This document shows positions 27,401 to 38,503 of a DNA stretch of 64,000 bases, in pieces. Positions within the stretch are counted from its first letter, which is position 1. Every line of letters begins with the position of its first letter. A model generated the notes under the pieces. The model was given only the letters and a program-made list of their open reading frames with translations, made no database searches and was not told where the DNA came from. Source of the stretch: Strigamia acuminata (lineage: Eukaryota > Arthropoda > Chilopoda > Geophilomorpha > Linotaeniidae). The DNA lies in contig OX442315.1 of assembly GCA_949358305.1 (NCBI GenBank), positions 26,934,427 to 26,998,426 on the forward strand, read 5' to 3'. The translations under genes and the position numbers were made by a program.

Positions 27401-28546
27401 TCACTTTTTTCCAAATCCGTAGCCATTGCCGTAACCACCGCCGTAGCCACCATATCCACTACCGTAACCACCACCGTATCCACCGTATCCACCGCCTCCA
27501 TAGCCGCCGTATCCACCGCTTCCATAGCCGCCATATCCACCGCTTCCATAGCCGCCATAACCGCCGCCGTACCCTCCATAGCCCGCGCCCGCTCCACCGT
27601 AACCACCATATCCACTGTAAGGATAACCTCCATATCCTCCACCGTATCCACCATAACCACCACCATATCCGCCTCCATACGGATAACCTCCATATCCACC
27701 GTAACCTGCTCCACCATAACCACCATAACCTCCATAACCTCCATATCCACCTCCCACACCACCATAACCGCCATATCCTCCTCCTACGCCACCGTATCCT
27801 CCGTATCCACCGCCGTAGCCGCCGTATCCACCTCCATAGCCGCCATAGCCACCTCCGCCGTATAAGCCATACGTTCTTCCTTCAACTTTGGATTCTTGTT
27901 GCTGTTCATCTGCTGTGACCAGCAGCAGAAACGCCAGCACGACCACGCCCTTGATGACCTGATGGAAAATTAAGAAGAAAAAAATTAGAGATTTAGAGCA
28001 GATAAACTTGAACTAGTCTGTGCGTGTGATGACCTCTTGATGATGAGAGAAAGGAACTCGGTACAACACGCACAACAATTATATCGCAATAATTTAGGGA
28101 GAGAACGTTGGCCCTGGCATTGTAGACTCATTAGCAGCAGTGCTATTCAATTCTTCCAAATAGTTTTCTAACTATTGGTGAACTATGCAAATGCAAAGCT
28201 TGACACAAATGTAAATAAGCTGAATAATATGAAGGTTATATTCAATTTATGTTACTGATCATGTCATACAAATAAATATATTCAAGTAAGACAATAGAGA
28301 TTTTGAGGAACTTCATTTCCTATTACTTAACATTGAAATCTAGTACGAATTTGTGGCTTACTTGGCGATCCTTTACAGTTTTGCTGTTTTTGGAATGATT
28401 TAACATTGGAATTTAAAGCACAAGTGTTTCCACATTAAATTTTAAGATCTAGATACTGAGTATAATGACGTTGAATGCTTCTGCAAGAGTTTGTACAAGA
28501 CAGAAAATATTGAGAGATTAATACTTGCCATTTGAATACTATTCAT
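27401..28546 (-). CDS. Secreted GGY-repeat protein (YGGYGG), GC-AG first intron
   Basis: Two exons: 28529-28546 (MNSIQM) and 27401-27958, joined by a 568-bp intron with a GC donor (GCAAGT) and a CATCAG acceptor. The join is phase 0 and gives the signal peptide MNSIQMVIKGVVVLAFLLLV then TADEQQQESKVEGRTYG. The rest is YGGYGG/GGGYGGYGG repeats with interruptions such as YPYGGGYGG and GGAGAGYGG, ending NGYGFGKK. No GT donor gives a usable join here, while GCAAGT is the known GC-donor consensus; so this start is likely but inferred. TATA box at 28665-28672. Function as for the other GY-rich proteins. Confidence 0.8.
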
Positions 28547-28664
28547 GTTCTTTTGTTGACTTGCCAACACGATACGAGCCCTTTCACTTATATTTTGTCT
28601 TAGGAGGTAAGACTAACTTGAGTGGACAGTATGAGTATGATGCACGGCTTGCACTGCTTGCCGT

Positions 28665-28672
28665 CTTATATA
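28665..28672 (-). promoter_or_regulatory. TATA box (TATATAAG) of the GGY-repeat gene
   Basis: TATATAAG on minus, 119 bp before the proposed ATG at 28546; it supports the upstream first exon. Confidence 0.65.
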
Positions 28673-29389
28673 CCAGAGGCACGTGGTCACTCGTTTCCTG
28701 TTATTTGCAGAACAATCTCGACCCACTGCGCACTTCTCTGCCGACCTCATTCTCCGTGTCGACGCTAGAGGGTGAGTTTTTCACCTCACCCAGTCGTCCT
28801 TTCTCTCCTTTCCATCGTTTCTCACTTTTACAATCAAATTAAAATACAAGGAATGCAAAATTTACGACTTTATTGCAATTTTAAACAAAAATAAACGTTA
28901 GAAATATTCGGTAGGCAACAAAAACAATCGACCGCTTTTTAACACACACTTGTAAATTCAAGGTGTGGTGGTGTGTGCGAGGTTCTTGCACCTTTTTACT
29001 GGCGTGTGTGTGTATGTGTGTTACCCCGTTCGTTTTAATGTTTTTATTCGATATATTTTCCCACTATTGTTTCATTGTCTAGCCGTGAAAGGGTGAAAGT
29101 ATATTACTCCATTCTCATTGATGTGACACGAATTATGGTGACTTTCCAATGCCGAGAGTGAAAGTAAAACGGTCGCAACAAGAAAAGACAGTTGTGAAAT
29201 TCTCTTATCATGTTATGAACATTCTAGAATCAAAAGACAATACCGTTATGTGCCACATTAAGAGAGTTAGGCAAGCGTGAATTCAAAAAAATTGTAGCTT
29301 TTCCAAGGTCAATAATGGTAAAGAACCGATAATTAAAAAAAATAAAAAGTAGCAGTTTCATTCTAATTTACGTGTCTGTGAGTGTAGCC

Positions 29390-29594
29390 TGTTAGATTTA
29401 ATCTATTGTTACAAATTATCAAAGGTTTTAACGTTATCAAATGTGTGAACGTTGCACGCACGTAATGCACGTGCAATTGAATTGTTGTAAAATTTACCGT
29501 AAAGTAAAGACGTGTTATTTTATGTTCCCGTTACAACGTGTGTTTTCATTACTTGGACATTCGAAATCTTTGTGGAACCGAATAGGAACCAACA
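29390..29594 (+). repeat. Copia 5' LTR
   Basis: 205 bp, TG...CA ends, appears identical to the 3' LTR. No strong TATA box seen; short LTRs are usual in Copia elements. Confidence 0.93.
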
Positions 29595-29721
29595 AGTGGT
29601 AGCAGAAGGCCGGTTTTTCTTCGAAAAGAAGTATCCACGGCACTCAGACGACATTTTTCGAAGATTCGAGTGAGAACGAAGTGCGCACGTGACGGAATTC
29701 GAAAATCGAACGTCGTGAAAA

Positions 29722-32700
29722 ATGGCGGATGCGATTTCGGGCGGTTCGTTGAATCGAATTGATCTTCTTACACCGGAGAACTATTTCATCTGGCAGTTTA
29801 AGGTTGGAACTTTATTAGCAGCTAAAAGTTTGAAAAATATGATCACGGACCCAGCGGTGGTGGAACCGGTGGTGGGCTCTGCGGGTTACGCAGATAATCT
29901 CGTAAAATATAACACTTGGGTGAAAAACAACAACGAGGCACTCGGCATCATTATTTTGACCGTTTCGAACGAGGAAGCGACGAATTGCATGGGGAAAACC
30001 AGTGCAAAAGAAGTTTGGGATGCGTTAAAAGCGCTGTACGCCGGAACGACGGAGGAACGTCAAATCGACGCGGCGGCAGAATTGTGCGAATTACGTATGA
30101 GACACGACGAAGCAGTGGACAGCTACTTAAACAGGGCAAAGTCAATTCAATCGAGAGCCAAGGCAGTCGGACGTGACATAAAAGATCGCGAATTGATGAT
30201 GTACGTGACGCGTGGTCTCGTGACAAGATTTTCCCACATTGCGAGGAATTTTCGATCGAATGCAGCCGCAACAATTGAAGAATTACGACGTGAACTCAAA
30301 ATGGAGGACCAATGGTCAGCGTTTAATTTGAAAGGAGCAGCGACGGAAAGCGGGACAGTGGCGTTCAAGGCACAAGTCGGAAAAAATTCGGGAGGCAGGA
30401 AAACAAAAGGTGGGACAAAATTTGTTTGTTATGAGTGTGGCAAAAGTGGCCATATTGCCAAAGACTGTTGGCAGCGCCATCCAGAGAAGCGCCCCACGAA
30501 AATGACGCAGAGACCAAAGGAGGCGGCAAAGATGGCGCAGGCCGAAGTAGAATTTGCAACAATACAACACGCGCTAGTGGTTGAATTGGAATCGAGTGAT
30601 CACCTTGACGACTGGATTTTAGATTCAGGAGCTTCTGTGCATATGTCGAGCAAGCGCGAGCTGTTTAAAACGTTTGTTGAGATGGAGACAACAATAACCA
30701 CAGCCAAGAAAGGTGTGAAGCTTCTAGCAACTGGAAAAGGAAGCATAATTTTGGATTGTCAACTCGACGGAGCAGCAACAATGAAGATTTTGCTGCAAGA
30801 TGTGCTCTTTGTTCCAGAGCTAAAAGGAAATTTGCTCTCAATTCCGCGCTTGACGGCAAAGAACTACACCGTTCAATTCAGAGGAAACTGGGCGGACATT
30901 AATAGTCCAATTGGAGAGACGATTGGAAAGGGAGCGAAGTGTGGCACCATGTATTTATTGCAACTGAAAAAAGAAGAGCAAGCGAATGCGGTTGCCACGA
31001 CAACTAAACAAACCAAGGAAATATGGCATAAACGATTGTGTCATGCAAACGAACGAACAATCGACAAGATGACCAACAAGGAATTGGTTTACGGGTTGGA
31101 ATACAACAATGCACCATTGGAGAAATGCACCGCGTGCATACTCGGAAAAATGACGAAGAGCCCGTACAAACGAATAAACGAGAAGCAATCGGATGATGTT
31201 TTGCAACTAATACACATGGATTTGATTGGACCATTCAAGACACCATCAATGGGAGGAAGCAGGTACGCTTTTGTAATTACTGAAGACTTCACGCGCAAGA
31301 AGTTTGCTTATTTCATGAGCGAGAAATCTCAAACATTTGATTTCTTCAAGTCATTTAAAGCAATGGCGGAAAAGCAAACGGGGAACAAATTAAAGCGTAT
31401 TAGAAGCGACAACGGAGGCGAGTTTGTCAACGAGAATTTTAAACGTTTATGCAACGATGAAGGCATATTGCACAAGCTCACAGTGCCATTTAATGCAGCC
31501 AGCAACGGCTTTGCGGAGCGTACGAATCGAACGCTCATAGAGGCGACACGGACATTACTTTTGGAATCGGGCCTACCGCAAATATTTTGGGCCGAAGCAT
31601 TTTCAACGTCGATACACGTAAAAAATCGAACTTTGACGAAACCAAATGGGGATTTAGTTCCAGAAGAAATGTGGATGAAGCGCAAGCAATCAATAAAACA
31701 TCTTCGAGTTTTTGGTTGTGAGGCTTTCCTGCACATCCCAGCAGAGAAGAGGCAAAAGCTTGATCAAAAAGCAAAACGCGGAATATTCGTGGGATATTCG
31801 ACGGATAGAAAGGCGTTTAGGATTTACGTCCCAGCAGAAAAGAAAATACAAGAAGGTAGAACGGTGGAATTTAATGAAGAAATTCGAGGGGCGGACATCT
31901 TTAATTTGACAAAACCGGACGAGAATAGGCGTTTTTGTCAAGAATTCGAAGACGAGGCAATTGGAGAAACAAATGCTAACGATGACAACAATGCTCAACA
32001 GCCTGCAGTGATTGTTGAAGATGAACAACAAGAGCTGCAACGAGATCAACCAGCGCAGATTGGCAGACCTCGGGGAACAACACAAGCCGTGCTCGAGCAG
32101 CGACACGCGGAACAAATGGAGCAGCGTGAGCAACAATTGCAACAAGAAGGTGTACGACGATCACAGCGCATCGCAGCACAACATGAAGCAGTAAATGCAG
32201 CGGTTGAAGCAGCGAATATAGCATTCGAAGGCGTTGACGACTTATTTACACCGGAAACATACGAGCAAGCAATAAATTGCGACGAAAAAGAAAAATGGAA
32301 AACGGCGATGGATAGTGAAATAGACTCATTGCACGTGAACAATGTTTGGACATTGGTGAAGAAGGAAAAACAAATGACTACGATAAAGAGCAAATGGATT
32401 TATCGGATAAAACTCAACGTGGACAGGAGTGTAAATAAATACAAGGCAAGATTGGTGGCAGTGGGGTATTCCCAGAGAGCAGGCATTGATTACACGGAAA
32501 CTTTCTCGCCAGTTGTAAGAGTCGAATCACTCCGCATCATTTTATCCATGGTGGCCAAACACAAATTGATGACGCGTCAATTTGACATAAAAACAGCTTA
32601 CCTGTACGGCCTGATTGATGAAACGATTTTCATGGAGCAGCCGGAGGGATATGAACAGAAGGACTTGATTTGCAGACTTGAACGAAGCCTGTACGGCCTG

Positions 32701-33822
32701 AGACAATCAGGGAGATGTTGGAACGAGAGACTGGACACGGAATTGCAGAAAATTGGCCTGACACCACTAATCAACGACAGGTGTGTGTATATTTACAAGA
32801 GAAAAAATGACTTTATTATTCTGGGGGTGTACGTAGATGACATTTTGGCAGCGTTTACTAGTCAAAAGATATTGGACCGGATTCTAAAGAAGATAAAACG
32901 AGTTTTTGAAATTGTTGACTTGGGGGAAGTGCATTTTCTTTTGGGAATGGAAATTTCGATAATGGACAACGGAATTCTAATTGGTCAACAAAAATACATA
33001 AACGATGTTTTGAAGAGATACGAGCTGATGGACGGAGTCACTGCAAACACACCAATGGCTACTGGACAAGACTTAGATGATTTTGAGAAATCGAAAAGAG
33101 TCGACCAGCAACTTTATCAGCAAATGATAGGATCGCTGATGCACGTGATGATAATATCACGACCGGACATATCATTCGCAATAAGTGCGTTGTCAGCATA
33201 TTCAAGAGATCCGCGCCAATTACACTTCAGAGCGGTCAAACGAGTGATGCGATATCTGAAGAAGACGATTGAGATGCGATTGTTTTTCTCAAATGAGGAG
33301 GGGAAATTACAAGGATTTGCGGACGCAAGCTGGAACGTCACCCAAGATGCAAAATCACATACAGGGATGATAGTAAAAATTGGATCAACAACAATAACGT
33401 GGAAAACCAAAAAACAACGATTAGTCGCGATGTCATCGACAGAAAGCGAGATTTTGGCCATCTGCGAATTGCTGAAATCCATAAAATGGGCGCGAGACTT
33501 TTTGAGTGAAGTGGGCGAAGGAAGCTGTGTGCAGAGAAAAGTACCAATCTTCACGGACAGTCAACCAGCAATGCAGATTTTGTGCGGTTCGAACCAGTTT
33601 GGAAGAACTAAACATATGAACCGACACTTGATGTTCATAAGGGACGAGATAAAACTTGGCAACATTGAATTAATCCATTTACCAACAGGTGACATGATTG
33701 CTGATTTCCTGACGAAGGCGGTCGCGAAAGACAAATTCATGGAGGGACGCGACGGCGTGAGTCTGAGAGGAGAAGTTAAGATAAACGAGGACGAAGAGAA
33801 GAACGAAGACGAAGACAAATAG
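29722..33822 (+). CDS. Copia Gag-Pol polyprotein, 1366 aa
   Basis: Single ORF covering Gag and Pol, as in many Copia elements. The Gag (UBN2-type) region starts near residue 1 (LTPENYFIWQFKVG). A zinc knuckle CYECGKSGHIAKDC lies near residues 235-248. The aspartic protease motif LDSGASVHMS is near 299. Integrase has an HHCC-type zinc domain (about 435-473, CTACILGKM) and catalytic residues in HMDLIG (about 498), RSDNGGEF (about 561) and an E near 598. Reverse transcriptase has YVDDIL near 1037, and RNase H includes FTDSQPAM near 1277. Copia order is protease, integrase, RT, RNase H, which is seen. No stop or frameshift, so the element may be active. Confidence 0.96.
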   Translation: MADAISGGSLNRIDLLTPENYFIWQFKVGTLLAAKSLKNMITDPAVVEPVVGSAGYADNLVKYNTWVKNNNEALGIIILTVSNEEATNCMGKTSAKEVWDALKALYAGTTEERQIDAAAELCELRMRHDEAVDSYLNRAKSIQSRAKAVGRDIKDRELMMYVTRGLVTRFSHIARNFRSNAAATIEELRRELKMEDQWSAFNLKGAATESGTVAFKAQVGKNSGGRKTKGGTKFVCYECGKSGHIAKDCWQRHPEKRPTKMTQRPKEAAKMAQAEVEFATIQHALVVELESSDHLDDWILDSGASVHMSSKRELFKTFVEMETTITTAKKGVKLLATGKGSIILDCQLDGAATMKILLQDVLFVPELKGNLLSIPRLTAKNYTVQFRGNWADINSPIGETIGKGAKCGTMYLLQLKKEEQANAVATTTKQTKEIWHKRLCHANERTIDKMTNKELVYGLEYNNAPLEKCTACILGKMTKSPYKRINEKQSDDVLQLIHMDLIGPFKTPSMGGSRYAFVITEDFTRKKFAYFMSEKSQTFDFFKSFKAMAEKQTGNKLKRIRSDNGGEFVNENFKRLCNDEGILHKLTVPFNAASNGFAERTNRTLIEATRTLLLESGLPQIFWAEAFSTSIHVKNRTLTKPNGDLVPEEMWMKRKQSIKHLRVFGCEAFLHIPAEKRQKLDQKAKRGIFVGYSTDRKAFRIYVPAEKKIQEGRTVEFNEEIRGADIFNLTKPDENRRFCQEFEDEAIGETNANDDNNAQQPAVIVEDEQQELQRDQPAQIGRPRGTTQAVLEQRHAEQMEQREQQLQQEGVRRSQRIAAQHEAVNAAVEAANIAFEGVDDLFTPETYEQAINCDEKEKWKTAMDSEIDSLHVNNVWTLVKKEKQMTTIKSKWIYRIKLNVDRSVNKYKARLVAVGYSQRAGIDYTETFSPVVRVESLRIILSMVAKHKLMTRQFDIKTAYLYGLIDETIFMEQPEGYEQKDLICRLERSLYGLRQSGRCWNERLDTELQKIGLTPLINDRCVYIYKRKNDFIILGVYVDDILAAFTSQKILDRILKKIKRVFEIVDLGEVHFLLGMEISIMDNGILIGQQKYINDVLKRYELMDGVTANTPMATGQDLDDFEKSKRVDQQLYQQMIGSLMHVMIISRPDISFAISALSAYSRDPRQLHFRAVKRVMRYLKKTIEMRLFFSNEEGKLQGFADASWNVTQDAKSHTGMIVKIGSTTITWKTKKQRLVAMSSTESEILAICELLKSIKWARDFLSEVGEGSCVQRKVPIFTDSQPAMQILCGSNQFGRTKHMNRHLMFIRDEIKLGNIELIHLPTGDMIADFLTKAVAKDKFMEGRDGVSLRGEVKINEDEEKNEDEDK

Positions 33823-33942
33823 TTTTAAGTTCGAAATAATATTTTATTCATGTTTTTTGTTTTTGTTTTCGAATTTCATTGAATGTTAGTTTTAGTTTTT
33901 CTTAATTCATTTTAAAACTTATAAAAATTTGTAAGGAGGGTT

Positions 33943-34147
33943 TGTTAGATTTAATCTATTGTTACAAATTATCAAAGGTTTTAACGTTATCAAATGTGTG
34001 AACGTTGCACGCACGTAATGCACGTGCAATTGAATTGTTGTAAAATTTACCGTAAAGTAAAGACGTGTTATTTTATGTTCCCGTTACAACGTGTGTTTTC
34101 ATTACTTGGACATTCGAAATCTTTGTGGAACCGAATAGGAACCAACA
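33943..34147 (+). repeat. Copia 3' LTR
   Basis: 205 bp, preceded by the purine tract and followed by the second TAGCC target copy. An apparent ORF crossing it (33994-34293) is LTR sequence, not a gene. Confidence 0.93.
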
Positions 34148-34152
34148 TAGCC

Positions 34153-35988
34153 ATGTACGAAAAATCCGCTTTACATCTCCGGATATGGTTTCGTACGCAT
34201 GCTTGCCACTGTATAATCCGTGGTCACGATTTAGTAAATAATTACTATCTTAAAATTCAGTCTTATACTCTTTTTTTGACATCAAATGGATGAACATATT
34301 TTTTGTTATTATTATTCTTTTGTTTATTAAATAAATAGATAAGATTTTGTTCTTTTAATTAATAAATGGAACATTAATAAATGTATAGATGCTTTATCAC
34401 TTTTGTTTACATGAATCGACTCGATTGTTTGAGTTCCTTCTCACCTCATTTCATGGAAAGTTAATAAGATGTTAGAAAAATATAAGCCACTGAAGCATAT
34501 CTATCGTATTTTTCTTTTACATACACTTGTGAATGACTATTTTGTTAGCGTGAGACACACTACCGAGTTAAGTGTTTGTACACACGCGAGTGAAAACTAG
34601 TTTTTAAATTTTTTATTCGGGTGTCATCAATGAACAGTTGAAGGACAATGGAGGACAAGGCTGTTGATCTTGAAATGCTAAAATTAATTATTTTAATCTG
34701 AAATAATTGGTAGCTTTGTCACTTTTATATATGCTTGTAATGCGCCGCCAATGTTACATGTATATATTAAAGTTCGTTAATTTACGAAAATATACTCAAG
34801 TCATTGGCTCTTTTTCAGGTGCCGTGCAAAAGTGGGACAAAAACAGGATTTCCGTTTTATCTAAAAATTTTAGCTTACCGTAATCGTAGGCAAATTTAAT
34901 TAAATCGGTTGGAATTAAATTAAAGGATTATTATTTTTTGCTGCTGTTGTTCAAAACCAAACCGCGAAACTCGAGTTGAAATTAAAGTTCACTTATTGTT
35001 TTTGAATATTTAGGTTAATACATATTTCGAGAGGAGCTTCATCGAATATTTGGAGTAGACTGGGAGGCTCAACTCTGAATGAGATTAAATTTCAAAACAA
35101 AAATTAGTTTTTAAATAAATCGTGGCAAACGTTATGCAACGAGAAACACAATAGCAGTCATTTTTCAAACTCGTATGGACAATGCGGCGAAGCCGAAATG
35201 AATAAGTGAGCATTCAGGCGAAATTTCGCTTTTCCGGAAAAAATTGAGGCACACTTACGAGAGCCCTTTCGTTATTTATTTTTATAAACATAAACCTCCT
35301 TTTTTTTCTTTGTTTGAAGGGATTTGTTAATAGCAGTTGTTCTTATCTACCCAAGATGGTTTCTACGGCTCTCAAGCAGTCTAATCGTCGCGTATCCGTT
35401 ACTACTTCATTATCATAATATCAGTCAATCTTGTATTAAACTAAGAATTAAGGTAATTAAGGTTAAATTTGTTGATGAGTTTGTTCGTAACGATTTTAAA
35501 TTTATAATGACTTGCAAAATTTAAGTTCAATTTTACACCCAATGAATGCACTAGTAATTAGAACTGCTGTCGTGATCAATTTAACGGTTTTCATGGAATA
35601 ATTAAATTAGTTAAACTGATTTACCCTCCATTGAACAAGATAATTTTATATTAATCTTTTCAATGGAACAAAATTCTTATCTGACTTTGATTTGTCAGTA
35701 AAAAAAAAAATACTATTTGTAGTAAAGAATTTCTTGTCACAAAACGACTTCACCGCCATCTGTTGGAGTAAAGAGAAAATCCAAGATAGGGACAGGTAAA
35801 TAGATTGACAAATGAGAAATAAGAAATCTTCTGACCCATAAACGCCTCGTATAAACGACACTATATATAGAACACATCTTTTTATTATCAAATTTATTGT
35901 GCTTGAACTAATTAAATTTACATGTCCAATTCTATTTTTACAGTGCAGTCAGTTACTAAATTACAATTTAAAAAAAAATTAAATTGAA
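34153..35988. other. Intergenic region without a recognised gene
   Basis: 1.8 kb, AT-rich. Scattered short ORFs lack support. The left edge is the original flank of the Copia insertion. Confidence 0.5.
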
Positions 35989-36601
35989 TTAATAACCAAA
36001 ACCGTGTCCATAACCGCCGTAACCGCCGTATGGCCTACCGTGCCCTCCATATCCACCATATCCACCGTATCCGTAAGGGAAGCCAATTCCTCCGTATGGT
36101 CGTCCATACCCATAACCGCCGTATCCACCGCCGTATCCACCGCCGTATCCACCGCCGTAACCGCCGTAACCTCCGCCGTAACCTCCGTAACCACCGTACC
36201 CGCCGTAACCACCGTACGGCCGATAACCGTAACCACCAAAACTTCTTGCTTGAATATCAGTGGCTGCTGCTGCATTTTCAACTTCTGTTTCTACTTCTTC
36301 GGCAACTTTTTCTTCAACTTCTTCGGCCATAATGGCGCCAAAGACGAAAAATAATACCAAGGCAATCTAGATTGAACAAGGAATCATTAATGACTCACGT
36401 CTGATAAAAATTGCATAGAAATAAAGATTTTATTATTATAAATTAAAAACAGTTGCAAAGTAGGTTGCAAAGACGAGTCTGAGAAGTGTTTTGTCATCAA
36501 GGATATAAAGTATGAGGCAAGACGAGCAGACAGATTTATTGCGTGCAAATAAGACGAGTAAATAAATTGGAAATAAATTCGAAACTTACCAAAAATTTCA
36601 T
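35989..36601 (-). CDS. Secreted GGY-rich protein with acidic spacer
   Basis: Two exons: 36590-36601 (MKFL) and 35989-36366. The signal peptide MKFLIALVLFFVFGAIMA is split by a phase-0 intron of 223 bp. Next comes an acidic, repeat-like segment AEEVEEKVAEEVETEVENAA, then IQARSFGGYGYRPYGGYGG, GGY repeats, a second GRPYGGIGFPYGYGG block, and the end GGYGHGFGY. The acidic stretch before a basic RS site resembles a propeptide cut before the GGY part (inference). TATA box at 36705-36712. Confidence 0.85.
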
Positions 36602-36704
36602 TGTTTTATAGTTATTTTGTTTCTCCTTCTTTAAAGCGATCAAGTGGCTGTGTGGATAGTTCACTTCAGTATTTGGTCATTTTCCTATCCGTGGCTTCTG
36701 TCCC

Positions 36705-36712
36705 CTTTTATA
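36705..36712 (-). promoter_or_regulatory. TATA box (TATAAAAG)
   Basis: TATAAAAG on minus, 104 bp upstream of the ATG at 36601. Confidence 0.65.
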
Positions 36713-37217
36713 GCTGGATGGGTGTCGTCACCAAGTGACGGTCATTACCAACAGGTCCGGGAACCCTCTGGGCTGGTTTTTAGGTTAGTGGTAAAAAACA
36801 CAAGTGTAGCGAAAGGAAAAACAACGCTTAGGGCCATTTTCTTTCTCTTTTTTGTTAAAAACCTGCTCTTTTTTTATGCTCCCCTACCCACACCCATGGC
36901 ATCCGTTTTCCTCCAATAAAGCATTGATGTGTATCCAATTCGCTCCTCCCTGTTGGGAGTTCTTGGAAATTGACAGTGGCAATAACGGTAATAGTTACAA
37001 TGGAATTTATTCAAATTTAAATTTTGTTTATAGGCCATAAATATTATTCTATTTAATGTATTGTGTAATTGTCTGAAGACGGTTATTGTACCACTTTGTA
37101 GTAATTAAATTACTTATAATCACGAATTCGGGTTAAAAGTCGGTTTATTTTGTTACATAAATCAGAGTTAGGCACAAAACAAATGTATTAAAATGTATTA
37201 ACACGTGAAATGGGCAA

Positions 37218-37579
37218 TTAGTCATAATATTTTTTGCCAAATGGCCCCAATGTGAATACAAAATTGCCATTACCATCCGTCGGCAATGTCGGCAATGGGA
37301 ATACAAAATTGCCATTAACATCCACGGGCAATGTTGGTCTAGTGACGAACGTTGATCCAAATGGTCTACGGAGATATTTCAAAAGTTTTGGCAGGAAAAA
37401 GAGTGAGAGTAAACCCAATCCTATACGGTCTTGTGCTCTTTGACGATTAACTGGAAAGCACGAAGCCATTGTGGCCAGAAAAAACCAAAGGATGAGGAAA
37501 AGCTAAAGACATAAGTGCATCTAGGTAAAATATTTTTTTTTAAAAAAAGATGGACTTGGCTTACCTGTTGCGTCTTCAT
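37218..37579 (-). CDS. Short secreted protein with basic hydrophobic helix and GNFVF repeats
   Basis: Two exons: 37565-37579 (MKTQQ) and the remainder ending at 37218. Signal peptide MKTQQLFLILWFFLATMAS. The mature part begins CFPVNRQRAQDRIGLGLLSL and continues FFLPKLLKYLRRPFG, a hydrophobic-basic helix. Two imperfect repeats follow (LPVDVNGNFVFPL and LPTDGNGNFVFTL), ending GPFGKKYYD. No family recognised. The helix could be membrane-active, but that is a guess. TATA box at 37624-37633, 45 bp upstream. Confidence 0.75.
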
Positions 37580-37623
37580 TGCAGATCTATTTCACTGTGA
37601 AAAATGTACCAACTACTCTGTCA

Positions 37624-37633
37624 TATTTATATA
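37624..37633 (-). promoter_or_regulatory. TATA box (TATATAAATA)
   Basis: On minus, 45 bp before the ATG at 37579. Confidence 0.65.
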
Positions 37634-37918
37634 ATTTTTAAATAAAAGCTTTTAATCAAGGTCAACTCTACTAAATGACAATGATTTTTTTGGATGACAT
37701 TGTCTTAATAAGTAGGTTTCCTCAAACCAGTGTGTTGACACTGGAAAAAAAATGAATTAACACCCATTTAAGTTGTCAAATTTTTTAATTGCAGCTCTTT
37801 ACAATGAGGACTAAATGTCGTTTTTCATTGACATTATTGTACAAGTATTGGAGAATGGAGGAGGTATTGAACCCAAAAAAGAGAAAACGGATCAAATTGA
37901 AATATGAATAGTTTACTT

Positions 37919-38453
37919 TTATCCCGAATAGCCTGTTGGTCTATTCACAGTGGGCCGATTCCATCCATTATTTGGTGGATACAACTGTTGGTTATAATTT
38001 GGATATTGTTGATTGTAGTTTGGGTACTGTTGGTTGAAGTTTGGAAACTGCTGATTGAAGTTTGGATATTGTTGGTTGAAGTTTGGATATTGTTGGTTGT
38101 AGTTTGGGTATGGTTGATAACCTGGACTAGGATTTGGTCGATACCCTGGGTAATAATTGCCAGTGTTCCATGGATTGTTGTTGTTTGGGTACTGCGGACG
38201 AATCAATCCGAAATTTCTACCCTGAGCATCTTCCTTATTCGATGATGATGATTTCGTGTATGATTCCGTGGATGATGAAATTCCCAAAAGTGTCAAAAAG
38301 ACAATAAAGAATGCCTATTTGGTAGAGATTTACCCCGAAAAAAGAGAAAAAGAAGCATAAACAATGAGAAACAATAACGCTTCATTAATAAAATTGCAAC
38401 AATCACCGTTAGGGGATATTGCATCAGCATTTTGTGAGACTTACCAACGCCAT
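37919..38453 (-). CDS. Secreted Asn/Gln/Pro/Tyr-rich repeat protein (NQQYPNF)
   Basis: Two exons: 38445-38453 (MAL, only three codons) and the rest to 37919. Signal peptide MALAFFIVFLTLLGISSS. A Ser-rich spacer leads to RNFGLIRPQYPNNNNPW, then a Pro/Tyr section, then about seven copies of a 7-residue unit NQQ(Y/F)PN(F/Y), ending NGWNRPTVNRPTGYSG. Prion-like composition and aromatic repeats suggest a self-assembling structural or silk-like protein (inference). TATA box at 38495-38503. The opposite strand is open and hydrophobic only as a shadow of the repeat. Confidence 0.82.
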
Positions 38454-38494
38454 GACTTGAATTCGGTTTGAAGACTCATCTGCTTCGTTCTGTT

Positions 38495-38503
38495 CTTTAT
38501 ATA
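38495..38503 (-). promoter_or_regulatory. TATA box (TATATAAAG)
   Basis: On minus, 42 bp before the ATG at 38453. Confidence 0.65.

Larger units (their letters stand above)
29385..34152 (+). mobile_element. Complete Ty1/Copia LTR retrotransposon with target-site duplication
   Basis: 205-bp LTRs at 29390-29594 and 33943-34147 begin TGTTAG and end CCAACA, and look identical by eye. A 5-bp duplication TAGCC flanks the element (29385-29389 and 34148-34152). Two bases after the 5' LTR, TGGTAGCAGA (29597-29606) matches the complement of the initiator tRNA-Met 3' end, a primer-binding site. A purine tract AAGGAGGG precedes the 3' LTR. One uninterrupted polyprotein gene lies inside. It sits between two secreted-protein genes and disrupts neither. 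Confidence 0.95.

Noticed and set aside
27292-27774. Met/Val/Asp-rich ORF across the GGY gene
   Set aside because: It is the shifted frame of GGN-GGN-TAY codons; the real frame has a signal peptide and splice sites.
33994-34293. ORF crossing the Copia 3' LTR
   Set aside because: LTR sequence plus flank; the same sequence occurs in the 5' LTR.
37904-38245. Plus-strand hydrophobic ORF with WILLVEVW repeats
   Set aside because: Antisense of the NQQYPNF repeat; reverse codons of Asn and Gln read as hydrophobic residues.
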